Below are positions 32,758 through 40,618 of a stretch of 64,000 nt of DNA, piece after piece. Source of the stretch: Bin87 sp964502995 (lineage in GTDB: Bacteria; Chloroflexota; Dehalococcoidia; Lucifugimonadales; UBA3495); the NCBI GenBank assembly GCA_964502995.1, contig CAZCZB010000004.1, positions 53,416 to 117,415 on the forward strand, in the 5' to 3' direction. Numbering within the stretch: position 1 is the first letter of the stretch; every line of letters begins with the position of its first letter. Under the pieces are notes generated by a model, which worked only from the letters and a program-made list of their open reading frames with translations, had not been told where the DNA came from and ran no database searches. Both the position numbers and the translations under genes were made by a program.

Positions 32758-33039
32758 ATGGCGCAAACTGCCCGTATCGCGCTCCGGATCCAGCCCAACG
32801 CGTCCCGATCCGAAGTATTGGGATGGCATGGCGACGCGGTGAGGGTGCGAGTATCGGCCCCACCCGTGGGCGGCAAAGCAAACGCTGCGATGATTGACGC
32901 GCTGGCCCGTTTCCTGGGAGTCAACAAGAGGGACATTCACATCGTGCGCGGCCACGGTTCTCGTGATAAGGTTGTGCAGGTGTCTGGAATGTGCAGCGAG
33001 GAATTGCGTCGGCGTTTGGGCGAACCGGGCGTTGGGTAG
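32758..33039 (+). CDS. DUF167 (YggU/UPF0235) family protein
   Basis: 93 residues with the small DUF167 fold: ALRIQPNASRSEVLGWHGDAVRVRVSAPP, VGGKANAAMIDALARFL and IVRGHGSRDKVVQVSG are the conserved blocks. The function of the family is not known. The start is uncertain: ATG 32758 and ATG 32752 are both possible and no ribosome binding site is clear. It is divergent from the enoyl-CoA hydratase and 51 nt upstream of the phosphatase. Confidence 0.88.
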   Translation: MAQTARIALRIQPNASRSEVLGWHGDAVRVRVSAPPVGGKANAAMIDALARFLGVNKRDIHIVRGHGSRDKVVQVSGMCSEELRRRLGEPGVG

Positions 33040-33090
33040 GCTCCGGCCGTTCCTGAACCTATTTCTTGCCGGATGTGCCGGGAGAGTTCT

Positions 33091-33570
33091 ATGCAAGAGA
33101 ATTTTCGCAACTTCAGTTGGATTTTGCAGGGTTCGCTGGCGGGTTCAATGGGACCCACCGAGCGGCGCCACCTGATTTATTGGGAGCAGAGAGACATCAC
33201 TGCGGTGGTGCGCATGGAGGAAAACACAATCTCTACCGAACCGTGGGGGTTCACGGAGTTGTTCGAGCCGATTGTGGATTTTGGCGCTCCATCCATGGAG
33301 CAACTGGACCGGATAGTGCAGTTTGTCGAGCAGCAGATCGAGACGTGGGAGCGCCCAACGGTCGTTACCTGCGCGGCGGGCATCGGGAGAACGGGAACGG
33401 TGCTCGCGGCATACCTGGTGAACACCGGCTACGAACCTGACGAAGCGATTGACTACATCCGTCAATTGAGGCCCGGCAGCATCCAAACGCCCGAACAGGA
33501 AGACGCGGTGCGCCAGTACGCGGACTTCGTGAGGGAGCGCAACGCGAACCGGCCAAGACGATACCGGTAG
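33091..33570 (+). CDS. Dual-specificity protein phosphatase, DUSP23/VHZ-like
   Basis: 159 residues of the cysteine-dependent phosphatase fold. The P-loop is T-C94-A-A-G-I-G-R100-T-G and the general-acid Asp is D63 in IVDFGAPS. The N-terminal NFSWILQGSLAGSMGP and the C-terminal AIDYIRQLRPGSIQTPEQEDAV strongly recall the small eukaryotic phosphatase DUSP23 and archaeal relatives. The usual His before the catalytic Cys is Thr. It would dephosphorylate Tyr/Ser/Thr residues or another phosphomonoester. ATG 33091 has GGGAGAG upstream, preferred over ATG 33073. Confidence 0.88.
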   Translation: MQENFRNFSWILQGSLAGSMGPTERRHLIYWEQRDITAVVRMEENTISTEPWGFTELFEPIVDFGAPSMEQLDRIVQFVEQQIETWERPTVVTCAAGIGRTGTVLAAYLVNTGYEPDEAIDYIRQLRPGSIQTPEQEDAVRQYADFVRERNANRPRRYR

Positions 33571-33732
33571 GCTGTACCGGCGATGGGGTCTGCCATTTCT
33601 GCAGTTGGGTAAATCAAGCTTGCCACCAGCCGATTTGCGGGAGAATTAGCGAGATTGCCGTCCGTGACCAGGTTTGCCGGACTATGACATGATCGAAAAC
33701 TGCCGGCAGACGGCACGGGAATGAAGCAAAAA

Positions 33733-33759
33733 GGGGTTGGCGCCGGTTGCGCCAACCCC
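33733..33759 (-). terminator. Terminator of the first zinc-ribbon gene
   Basis: GGGGTTGGCGC / GCGCCAACCCC, an 11-bp perfect stem with a 5-nt loop; on the minus strand it is followed by TTTTTGC. Confidence 0.8.
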
Positions 33760-33783
33760 TTTCGCGTGGCCGGGGCGCGAGAT

Positions 33784-34023
33784 TTACGCGGTGAGCAGTT
33801 CCTGGTCAGGGATCGAAACGGAATGCTCGACGGCGACATGCGTAATCGGGACCAGCGCAGCCGGATTGATCTCGCGGCTGCACTGGAGGCACTGGTGGTA
33901 GGGTCCATAAACGTCGCGGACCAACCGGACGTCGCCGCCGCAGTGGGGGCAGCCACGCAGTTGGACCCTGCGCCGGCGGCCGCCCCTGGCTAATCGTTCG
34001 ATGTTGATTTGGTTTTCCATCAT
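33784..34023 (-). CDS. Small zinc-ribbon protein (paralogue 1)
   Basis: 79 residues. A basic N-terminal segment (RGGRRRRV) precedes a four-cysteine zinc ribbon, C25-PH-C28 and C45-LQ-C48, with the intervening GGDVRLVRDVYGPYHQ. The C-terminal 25 residues are hydrophobic/acidic. It is a paralogue of the protein at 34194: the pattern CPxCGGDVxxxRDxxGxYHQCxQCxRE is shared. It may bind nucleic acid or act as a small regulator. AGGAG lies directly upstream of ATG 34023, and a strong terminator follows, so it is a single-gene unit. No named family is known to me. Confidence 0.8.
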   Translation of the reverse strand: MMENQINIERLARGGRRRRVQLRGCPHCGGDVRLVRDVYGPYHQCLQCSREINPAALVPITHVAVEHSVSIPDQELLTA

Positions 34024-34135
34024 GTCGCTCCTAATGGATGTTATTGGCAAGGAACAAGGGAGATTTGATGGGTGTTGCTAATCGTACCGATACGGTCGTT
34101 TTTCGTTGGGGATACTGGGCTGATTGCAAAAAAGA

Positions 34136-34165
34136 AGCGGCCTCGGAGACAATTCCGAGGCCGCT
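34136..34165 (-). terminator. Terminator of the second zinc-ribbon gene
   Basis: AGCGGCCTCGGA / TCCGAGGCCGCT, a 12-bp perfect stem with a 6-nt loop; the minus strand continues TCTTTTTTGC. Confidence 0.85.
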
Positions 34166-34193
34166 GCCTGCGGGTTGTCTTTCAAACTGATGG

Positions 34194-34409
34194 TCAGACG
34201 ACCATTCGCTCCGTATGTTCAGCCGGCTTGGCTGGCGCGTTTATGGTCGCCGGTTGGATGGTGGGCTGGGTCACTCCGCGAAACTCGCGTCCGCACTGGG
34301 CGCACTGGTGATAGACTCCGAATGTATCCCGGTTACGGCATACGTCGCCGCCACAGCGGGGACACGCCTTGCGCAATAGGGACTTGCGAGTTTTGATCTG
34401 CGTCTGCAT
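34194..34409 (-). CDS. Small zinc-ribbon protein (paralogue 2)
   Basis: 71 residues with a four-cysteine ribbon C16-PR-C19 and C36-AQ-C39, separated by GGDVCRNRDTFGVYHQ; there is an extra Cys24. The N-terminus is basic (KTRKSLLRK) and the C-terminus is Pro/Ala-rich. It is clearly related to the protein at 33784 but diverged outside the ribbon. GAGG precedes ATG 34409. It has its own perfect terminator, and a 114-nt gap plus that terminator separate it from its paralogue, so the two are independently expressed copies. Confidence 0.8.
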   Translation of the reverse strand: MQTQIKTRKSLLRKACPRCGGDVCRNRDTFGVYHQCAQCGREFRGVTQPTIQPATINAPAKPAEHTERMVV

Positions 34410-34557
34410 TTTCCTCGTACCTGCTCTTGTTACGTTACCTTGGTCGCGTTGTGGTTTTCATTTTATCGCCACCGCATTACCGGAGTATTACAGCCAAAGC
34501 GGTAAAAACGTTGGAAACAGAATATCATGGTTACGGTTTTCGTAACAAGGGGGTTAA

Positions 34558-35046
34558 ATGACGAATTTCACAAATCCGTTGAACATTCCGGATGCGGTGC
34601 TGGCATCGGTGTATCGCGAGGCGCGGAGCGCTTTCCCGGCCGAGTGTTGCGGGTGGCTGACCGGACCCGTGGACGGCGACGGGGTTGATACCATCCGCCC
34701 GGCGGTCAACGCGCAGGACGCCGGCGGGCATCCGACGGTATCGGACCGAACTGCGGAGAGGGCTTATGTACTGAATTCGTCGGACCTCCTGGCTCTGAAC
34801 GGCAGTTTGGATTCGGTTGCGCCGGCAAGAATCATTTACCATTCGCATCCCAACGGTCAGGCGTATTTTTCCGAAACCGACCGAACGGTTGCAACCAGCC
34901 CTTGGGGCGACGGCCCGGCCTATCCGGTGCAGCAGCTGGTTGTCGGAATCGACGGAGAGAATGTGGTCGAGGCGGCTCTGTTCGGATGGGACGATGATGC
35001 AGGGGGATTCGTGGAACTGGCCCGGTTCCCCGGAGCCGCAATCTGA
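34558..35046 (+). CDS. JAMM/Mov34 (M67) family metallopeptidase
   Basis: 162 residues, a stand-alone JAB1/MPN+ domain. The metal and catalytic residues of the JAMM motif are present: Glu29 in FPAECCGWLTG, then H95-S-H97-P ... S105-E-T-D108. Bacterial stand-alone JAMM proteins cleave C-terminal extensions from ubiquitin-like sulfur carriers (for example in cysteine or molybdopterin pathways). No ThiS/MoaD or E1-like gene is next to it, so the partner is unknown. GGGGG precedes ATG 34558. It is divergent from the second zinc ribbon. Confidence 0.87.
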   Translation: MTNFTNPLNIPDAVLASVYREARSAFPAECCGWLTGPVDGDGVDTIRPAVNAQDAGGHPTVSDRTAERAYVLNSSDLLALNGSLDSVAPARIIYHSHPNGQAYFSETDRTVATSPWGDGPAYPVQQLVVGIDGENVVEAALFGWDDDAGGFVELARFPGAAI

Positions 35047-35191
35047 GTCGTGCGGCGAATCGGCAGCGCCGGTCCGAAAAGCGTAGATTACTGCGGCGTC
35101 GCGGAACCGGAGACGCCGAATCCTCTGCTTACGACCGAGGTTGGGGTTGGCTGAGCATTAGATTCCCGGGGAGCGCGGGTTCTTTTGTCAT

Positions 35192-35225
35192 TTGAACTCG
35201 CCGGTTACTTGAACTCGCCGGTTAC
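35192..35225. repeat. Two tandem copies of a 17-bp unit
   Basis: TTGAACTCGCCGGTTAC occurs twice without a gap, immediately downstream of the antiporter stop (minus strand). Confidence 0.9.
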
Positions 35226-35230
35226 TTCAC

Positions 35231-36295
35231 TCAGGTTGAAGGCGCTCCCAAAAGGGCCACCCAAACGGACCCGGCCACGGTGACCAACAGCATCAGCGCC
35301 AGGGCACCCATGATCACGGGTTGAGGCAACCGGTTGCGGCCCCACAGCAGCAGGCCGCCCCACACTATCAATCCCACCGCAATGATGCCGGCGATGTAGT
35401 GTTCCAACTCGGAACTGTTGACCACCACGCCCTTGCGGTAAAAAAAGTCGGCGTAGGCCAGGATCGTTATGTTGAACACGCAACTGCCGTAAACTCCGGC
35501 GAAACCGAGATCAGCGGCTCCCAGGCGCGCCGCCGCGGTGGTTGCCGATATTTCGGGCATGCTGGTGACCAGCGCGACGGCCAGGATTCCCAACACACCG
35601 GAGGATACGCCGGTAACGTGGGCGATGCGGTCAACGCTCTGGGCCAGCAGGATTCCTGAGATGATCACTCCCACCGACACGAGGATGAACATTATCCAGG
35701 CGCGTCGGAGCGTCATACCCGCGTCTTCGTTCTCATCGCCATGATCCCCGGTGGGCCGGCGGTTGTACACGAACCACATGCCGACCAGGTACACAACCAG
35801 CACAATGATGGACGACAGACCGACCTGCCAAACCTGCACGCCACTCTTGAACAGAGAGAAAAGAACCGCCAGGGCGGTCAGCAAGGACGCCAGGAGAATC
35901 AGATAGCCCTGCTCCGGCGCCACACGCTGCAGGAAACGCCGACCACCAAAAACAAGGGCAACCATGCCCAACGTGAGCATGTTGATCATGTTGGAGCCGA
36001 ACACGTCGCCCAGGGCCAACTGGGGATTATCGATACGGACGGCGGTAATGTTGTTGGACACCTCGGGGAGAGAGGTCGCCAGGGCAACCAGAATGCTGCC
36101 TACGAAAAGACGCCCCCATCCGGTCAGGGTCGCCAGCGCATCGCCGTACTTGGCGAGGTAGGTGCCGAGGTACACCACGAACACCGCGCTGGCCAGGAAA
36201 ACGATGATGGCGACGGGCAGGCCGACGCCGGAAAGAACGTTGAACACGTTGGCGTTACCGGTTGCCTTAACCGATGGCTGCCACGATGAGATCAC
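35231..36295 (-). CDS. Sodium/calcium exchanger family (CaCA) membrane protein
   Basis: 354 residues, about 10 transmembrane helices in two halves joined by an acidic cytoplasmic loop (DHGDENEDAG). The two inverted alpha-repeats carry the ion-binding motifs ALATSLPEVSNNITA and ALVTSMPEISATTAA, each with the essential acidic residue. It exchanges Na+ or H+ for Ca2+ or another cation. The start is a GTG at 36295 inside the last 29 nt of leuB; a GTG further in (NVFNVLSG) is possible. There is no clear ribosome site at either, suggesting coupling to leuB translation. Confidence 0.9.
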   Translation of the reverse strand: MISSWQPSVKATGNANVFNVLSGVGLPVAIIVFLASAVFVVYLGTYLAKYGDALATLTGWGRLFVGSILVALATSLPEVSNNITAVRIDNPQLALGDVFGSNMINMLTLGMVALVFGGRRFLQRVAPEQGYLILLASLLTALAVLFSLFKSGVQVWQVGLSSIIVLVVYLVGMWFVYNRRPTGDHGDENEDAGMTLRRAWIMFILVSVGVIISGILLAQSVDRIAHVTGVSSGVLGILAVALVTSMPEISATTAAARLGAADLGFAGVYGSCVFNITILAYADFFYRKGVVVNSSELEHYIAGIIAVGLIVWGGLLLWGRNRLPQPVIMGALALMLLVTVAGSVWVALLGAPST

Positions 36296-37358
36296 CCATC
36301 GCTACAGTGCTGGTTGCGGTGTCGCCTTCCGTTGCTATGTCGGCGGTACGGTAGCCCTGTTCCAGCACGGTCTGCACGGCGCGGTCCACGGCCGCGGCTT
36401 CTTCCGTAAGTCCCAGCGAGTAGCGCAGCATCATGGCGGCGCTGAGAATGGAGCCACACGGATTGGCAATGCCCTGGCCGGCGATGTCCGGCGCCGTGCC
36501 GTGGATGGGTTCGTAGAATCCGGGCGTGGTGGCGCCGGCCTGTGGCACTCCGGAGAGGCTCGCCGACGGCAAAAGTCCCATGGACGCAGCCAGGATAGCG
36601 GCCTCGTCGGTAAGAATGTCGCCGAAGGTGTTTTCCGCGACGATCACGTCGTAGGACGCGGGACGCAGCACTATCTGCATGGCGCAGGCATCAACCAGCG
36701 CGTGTTCCAGTTCAACGTCGGGGTAGTCGTTGGCCAGGCGGGTCGCGGTGGCGCGCCACAGCCGGGACGTTTCCAGGACGTTGGCCTTGTCCACCGAGGT
36801 CAACTTTTTGCGTCGGCCGCGGGCAAGTTCAAACCCGACCCGCAGGACGCGCTCGATTTCGGACTCGGAGTAGCGCATCGTGTCCACGCCGACGATGCCC
36901 TGGGGCGTTTCGGTCCGGCCCTTGGGCTGGGCGTAGTAGAGGCCCCCCGTAAGTTCCCGGACAACCACCATGTCGACGCCCTCTAGGACGTGGGGCTTGA
37001 GCACGCTGGATCCGGTCAGTTCGGGATACACCTTGACGGGCCGGATGTTGGCGAACACGTTGAGGTGGGCGCGCAGGGCCAGCAGACCATCCTCCGGACG
37101 CGTGGGAGCCGACGGGTCGTCCCACTTCGGTCCCCCGACCGCGCCGAACAGCACGGCGTCGGCGGACGTGGCGAGGTCGCGCACTCCGTCGGTGAGAGGA
37201 GTTCCGTGCCGGTCAATCGAGATGCCGCCGACGTCGCCGTATTCGAGCGCGAAGTTGTGCCCGAAGGCACGGCCAACAGCCTGGAGGGTTTTGACTCCCT
37301 CTGCCGTTACTTCGGGACCGATGCCGTCGCCACCAAGCACGGCGATATTGAAATCCAT
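36267..37358 (-). CDS. leuB: 3-Isopropylmalate dehydrogenase
   Basis: 363 residues. Features of the beta-decarboxylating dehydrogenases: GGDGIGPEV at the N-terminus, substrate arginines in LRAHLNVFANIRP, the catalytic Tyr in RELTGGLYYAQ, metal Asp residues in VDACAMQIVL and the NAD loop GTAPDIAGQGIANP. The sequence is LeuB rather than isocitrate dehydrogenase. It is the third step of leucine synthesis. leuA, leuC and leuD are not adjacent. A good promoter is present upstream, and the antiporter overlaps its 3' end. Confidence 0.95.
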   Translation of the reverse strand: MDFNIAVLGGDGIGPEVTAEGVKTLQAVGRAFGHNFALEYGDVGGISIDRHGTPLTDGVRDLATSADAVLFGAVGGPKWDDPSAPTRPEDGLLALRAHLNVFANIRPVKVYPELTGSSVLKPHVLEGVDMVVVRELTGGLYYAQPKGRTETPQGIVGVDTMRYSESEIERVLRVGFELARGRRKKLTSVDKANVLETSRLWRATATRLANDYPDVELEHALVDACAMQIVLRPASYDVIVAENTFGDILTDEAAILAASMGLLPSASLSGVPQAGATTPGFYEPIHGTAPDIAGQGIANPCGSILSAAMMLRYSLGLTEEAAAVDRAVQTVLEQGYRTADIATEGDTATSTVAMGDLIVAAIG

Positions 37359-37423
37359 GGAGTAATGCTCCTGCGAAACAATCGTGGGGATAGCGCGCGA
37401 AAGGCCGCAATTGGCCGTCGGGT

Positions 37424-37452
37424 AGTATAGCCTACGGTTAGTTGGGTATCAA
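37424..37452 (-). promoter_or_regulatory. Promoter of leuB
   Basis: On the minus strand, TTGATA (37452-37447), 17-nt spacer, TATACT (37429-37424), 66 nt before the leuB start. Confidence 0.7.
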
Positions 37453-37697
37453 ACGGCAGCGACCGAACGGCAATGAAACCGGCGGGTGTCGCCAACGCCG
37501 GACTGTGCGCCAACGCTTCCGTCATCCATTTGGGTGAGGGCCTGGGTGGGCTCCGAGCGGCAATGCGGGCAACGATTATCGCCTTGGATGCACGGACCAT
37601 GGATTCCGGCACGCCCCGGGAGTATCTGCAAGTTTCGGAAGGATGGCGGTTGCTTGACCAGGCGGCGTGTGGATAAACCAAAGAACCTCCGCCAGCC

Positions 37698-37720
37698 AGG
37701 GCAACCACAAGGGTTTCCCT
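37698..37720. repeat. Short hairpin, AACCAC-AGGGTT family
   Basis: AGGGCAACC / GGTTTCCCT around ACAAG, eight pairs with one mismatch. It has the same core as the longer inverted repeat at 23128. Confidence 0.55.
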
Positions 37721-37848
37721 CGCGTCCAAACGGTTATTTTTTCGAGAATAGCGGCTGGGCCCAAGAGGCACCCACGTCGGCGCGGGGATGACCACTGACG
37801 TCAGGCGGACAGAACATCCTCCACACACTCCCGTGAGAGCGGTTTACG

Positions 37849-37877
37849 TTGACATACAAGTGGGCAATTTGTACACT
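37849..37877 (+). promoter_or_regulatory. Promoter of the DUF1501-DUF1800 operon
   Basis: TTGACA (37849-37854), 17-nt spacer, TACACT (37872-37877), 64 nt upstream of the start codon. Confidence 0.75.
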
Positions 37878-37940
37878 TCGGACATCAGCCAATTCGTGCT
37901 GGCGCGTTCGCGCGCGCCACGATAAGGAGGCCTTCGCGAG

Positions 37941-39071
37941 ATGACCACCACGAACAAAAGCCGGTCGCTGGTTGTAATCCAACTGGCCGGCGCCAACGAC
38001 CCGTTGAACACGGTAATCCCCTATAACAACGGCCTGTATTACGACTTTAGGCCCAACGTTGGCATCCCCACCGACCAGGTGATTCCGATCAACGGCGAGT
38101 TGGGATTCAACCCGAACATGGCGCCGATCAAGTCGCTTTGGGATGAGGGCAAAGTCGCCATCGTCAACGGGATTGGATATCCGAACCCGAACCGTTCGCA
38201 CTTCCGCAGCATGGACATCTGGCACACCTGCGAGCCGGAAAAGGTCGCCACGGAAGGCTGGCTCGGCCGCGTCATCCGCGACCTGGACCCACAGGGCCAG
38301 AACGTGATCACGGGCGTGAACTTCGGCCGTGGCCTCCCCCGCTCAATGGGCGCGCCGGGCGTTCCGGTGGCTTCCGTGGGCAACCTTGAAACCTATGGTC
38401 TCTTCCCCGACGTTGAGGAAGAGCGCATCCGAGGACTGTGCCTGGACGCCTTCGGCAAGATGTACGGGGGCACGATTCAGGACGCGGTGATGGACTACCT
38501 GGGGCAGACCGGACGCGACGCGCTGAAGGGCGCGGATATCCTGCGAACGGCGCCCGAGCAGTATTCGTCCTCGGTGGAATACGCTGACAACCCCATCGCG
38601 CAGGCGTTGAAAAACGCGGCGCAGGTGATGACGGCGGATCTGGGCACCCGCATCTACTACACCCAACACGGCAGTTTCGACACGCACGGCGACGAGGTCA
38701 AGGTGCAGGGCGGCCTGTGGAACCAGGTGTCCGGCGCGGTGAGCGACTTCATGGCCGACCTTGAGGAACACGGCAGGGCTGACGACGCCATCGTGCTGAT
38801 CTGGACCGAATTCGGCCGCCGCATCCGGGACAACGGGTCCGGAACCGACCACGGATCGGGCGGTACCGCGTTCATCGTCGGTAACAGCGTGAACGGCGGA
38901 TTCTACGGCGAATACCCGTCTCTGGCCGAGCGCGACCAGTTGGACGGCGACCTGCACTTTAACAACGATTTCCGCTCGACTTATTCGACCATCGCCGACC
39001 AATGGCTGGGCCTGGATGCTGTGCCGATCGTAAACGGCCAGTTCGAGCAGTGGGACTTCATCCGCAACTAG
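37941..39071 (+). CDS. DUF1501 family protein (sulfatase-like fold)
   Basis: 376 residues of the DUF1501 family, related to alkaline-phosphatase-like/sulfatase folds. It opens with LVVIQLAGANDPLNTVIPYNN, has the YPNPNRSHFRSMDIWHT block, HGSFDTHGDE and a WTEFGRRIRDNGSGTDHGSGG block, all typical of the family. No Tat or Sec signal is seen at the N-terminus, unlike many DUF1501 proteins. Function is unknown; the family is almost always paired with DUF1800, as here. AAGGAGG precedes ATG 37941. Confidence 0.93.
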   Translation: MTTTNKSRSLVVIQLAGANDPLNTVIPYNNGLYYDFRPNVGIPTDQVIPINGELGFNPNMAPIKSLWDEGKVAIVNGIGYPNPNRSHFRSMDIWHTCEPEKVATEGWLGRVIRDLDPQGQNVITGVNFGRGLPRSMGAPGVPVASVGNLETYGLFPDVEEERIRGLCLDAFGKMYGGTIQDAVMDYLGQTGRDALKGADILRTAPEQYSSSVEYADNPIAQALKNAAQVMTADLGTRIYYTQHGSFDTHGDEVKVQGGLWNQVSGAVSDFMADLEEHGRADDAIVLIWTEFGRRIRDNGSGTDHGSGGTAFIVGNSVNGGFYGEYPSLAERDQLDGDLHFNNDFRSTYSTIADQWLGLDAVPIVNGQFEQWDFIRN

Positions 39072-39116
39072 GCGGTGACGGTTCCCAATCCATTGAAAGA
39101 CGAAATGGAGGCAACC

Positions 39117-40532
39117 ATGAGCAATGCCGACATTGCCCTGATGGCTCACCTGATGCGCCGGGCCGGTTTCGGCGCCAGCCGCGACGAACTGGACCGGAGG
39201 GTCGCCCAGGGTTACGAGAACGTGGTGGAAGGACTGCTGAACCCCGGCAGTTCCAACGCGATGCCCGACGATCTGATCCGTCGGTTCCACGTTGACATGG
39301 CCGAGATGCGGGAGTTGAACAGCGCAGGAGCGTACTGGATCTACCGCATGGTGACCACGGACAATCCGCTGGAAGAGAAGATGGCGCTGTTCTGGCACAG
39401 CCTTTTCGCCACCGGCTATTCCAAGCTCAACCAGGCGCGGTCGTTGATGAATCAGATCGACACGTTCCGCCGCCATTCGATGGGCTCGTTCCATACCCTG
39501 CTGGTCGAACTGTCTAAGGATCCGGCCATGATCATCTGGCTGGACAACAACGACAACCACAAGGGCGACATCAACGAAAACTACGGACGGGAGTTGCTGG
39601 AACTGTTCTCCATGGGCATCGGCAACTATACCGAGGACGACGTGAAGGAATGCGCCCGGGCGTTCACCGGCTGGACGCTGGGCAACGCCGAATACATGTC
39701 GACTCGCGCCAGCCGCGACTCCATCTGGCCGTACAGCCGGATTGCGTGGCACTTCGAGTACCGCGACCATGACCACGACGATGGTGAAAAGACGTTCCTC
39801 GGTCACACCGGCAACTTCAACGGCGAGGACATCATCGACATCATCGTACAGCAGGAGGCTTCGGCGCGCTTCATCTGCACGCGGTTGTTCCAGTTCTTCG
39901 CCGCCGATGAGGTTGACGAGGCTGGGGAAGCCGTGATCACCGACATGATGGCGACCTACTTCGACTCCAAGTACGAGATACGATCCGTGCTTCGCACCCT
40001 GTTCAACTCGGACTACTTCAAAGGCGACGGCGCGCGGTTCGCTCGCGTCAAGGGGCCGGTGGAGTTGGTCGTGGGCGCGGTGCGGCTGGCCGGTACCTAC
40101 CGTGAGCCGACCTTCGGCGCTGATCAACTTGCTCGCTACACCCTCTACATGGGCCAGGGGATTTTCCAGCCGCCCAGCGTGGAAGGCTGGCATGAAGGCT
40201 CCGAATGGATCGACAGCGGCGCGCTGGTGGAACGGGTCAACTTCGTTGGGAAGGAACTGGGCGACCCCAGGAATCCCGGCGTCAAGGCGCTGATCGACCG
40301 CATGTCCACCGAGGTGGACGGGCCGCTGTCCGGCGCAGACCAGGTGGATGCCTGCGCGGACCTGCTGGGTCCGATCGTGCTGTCCGATTCCACCCGGACC
40401 TCGCTGAGCGAGTTTGCCGGCGAGCAGGGCGACGCCGACCTGCGAGAAGGATCCCGCACCGAGGCGGACGACCAGCGGATCGCCAACCTGCTCCGGTTGC
40501 TGACGGCAACGCGGGAGTATCAACTGGCCTGA
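39117..40532 (+). CDS. DUF1800 family protein
   Basis: 471 residues. Conserved DUF1800 blocks are visible: AHLMRRAGFGASRDELD, KMALFWHSLFATGYSK, DPAMIIWLDNNDNHKGDINENYGRELLELFSMG followed by YTEDDVKECARAFTGWT, and the late QPPSVEGWHEGSEWI. It is predicted soluble and mostly helical. The molecular role is unknown. The ATG 39117 is chosen for its GGAGG six bases upstream. It is 45 nt behind DUF1501 on one transcript, and the NHL propeller gene follows, separated by a palindrome. Confidence 0.93.
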   Translation: MSNADIALMAHLMRRAGFGASRDELDRRVAQGYENVVEGLLNPGSSNAMPDDLIRRFHVDMAEMRELNSAGAYWIYRMVTTDNPLEEKMALFWHSLFATGYSKLNQARSLMNQIDTFRRHSMGSFHTLLVELSKDPAMIIWLDNNDNHKGDINENYGRELLELFSMGIGNYTEDDVKECARAFTGWTLGNAEYMSTRASRDSIWPYSRIAWHFEYRDHDHDDGEKTFLGHTGNFNGEDIIDIIVQQEASARFICTRLFQFFAADEVDEAGEAVITDMMATYFDSKYEIRSVLRTLFNSDYFKGDGARFARVKGPVELVVGAVRLAGTYREPTFGADQLARYTLYMGQGIFQPPSVEGWHEGSEWIDSGALVERVNFVGKELGDPRNPGVKALIDRMSTEVDGPLSGADQVDACADLLGPIVLSDSTRTSLSEFAGEQGDADLREGSRTEADDQRIANLLRLLTATREYQLA

Positions 40533-40569
40533 TGCCCCGCCGCCGCGAATAACCACGACAATGACCACG

Positions 40570-40595
40570 TAGGGGCGAATGATCATTCGCCCCTA
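40570..40595. repeat. Perfect 26-nt REP-like palindrome
   Basis: Arms TAGGGGCGAATGA / TCATTCGCCCCTA form a perfect palindrome between DUF1800 and the NHL gene. It belongs with 14869 and 25693. Confidence 0.8.
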
Positions 40596-40618
40596 TAAAC
40601 CAAACAGGAGTGGCTGTT

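Larger units (their letters stand above)
37359..37940. other. Intergenic region with decayed repeats between leuB and DUF1501
   Basis: About 580 bases. It holds the leuB promoter (37424-37452), the hairpin at 37698 and the DUF1501 promoter (37849-37877). The stretch 37460-37680 has gene-like open frames on both strands (e.g. 37473-37676), but the translations are Arg/Pro-rich, have no ribosome sites and resemble repeat-derived spurious ORFs. Confidence 0.5.

Noticed and set aside
38343..40586. 747-codon minus-strand open frame
   Set aside because: Shadow of DUF1501 and DUF1800, which carry the conserved family blocks on the plus strand.
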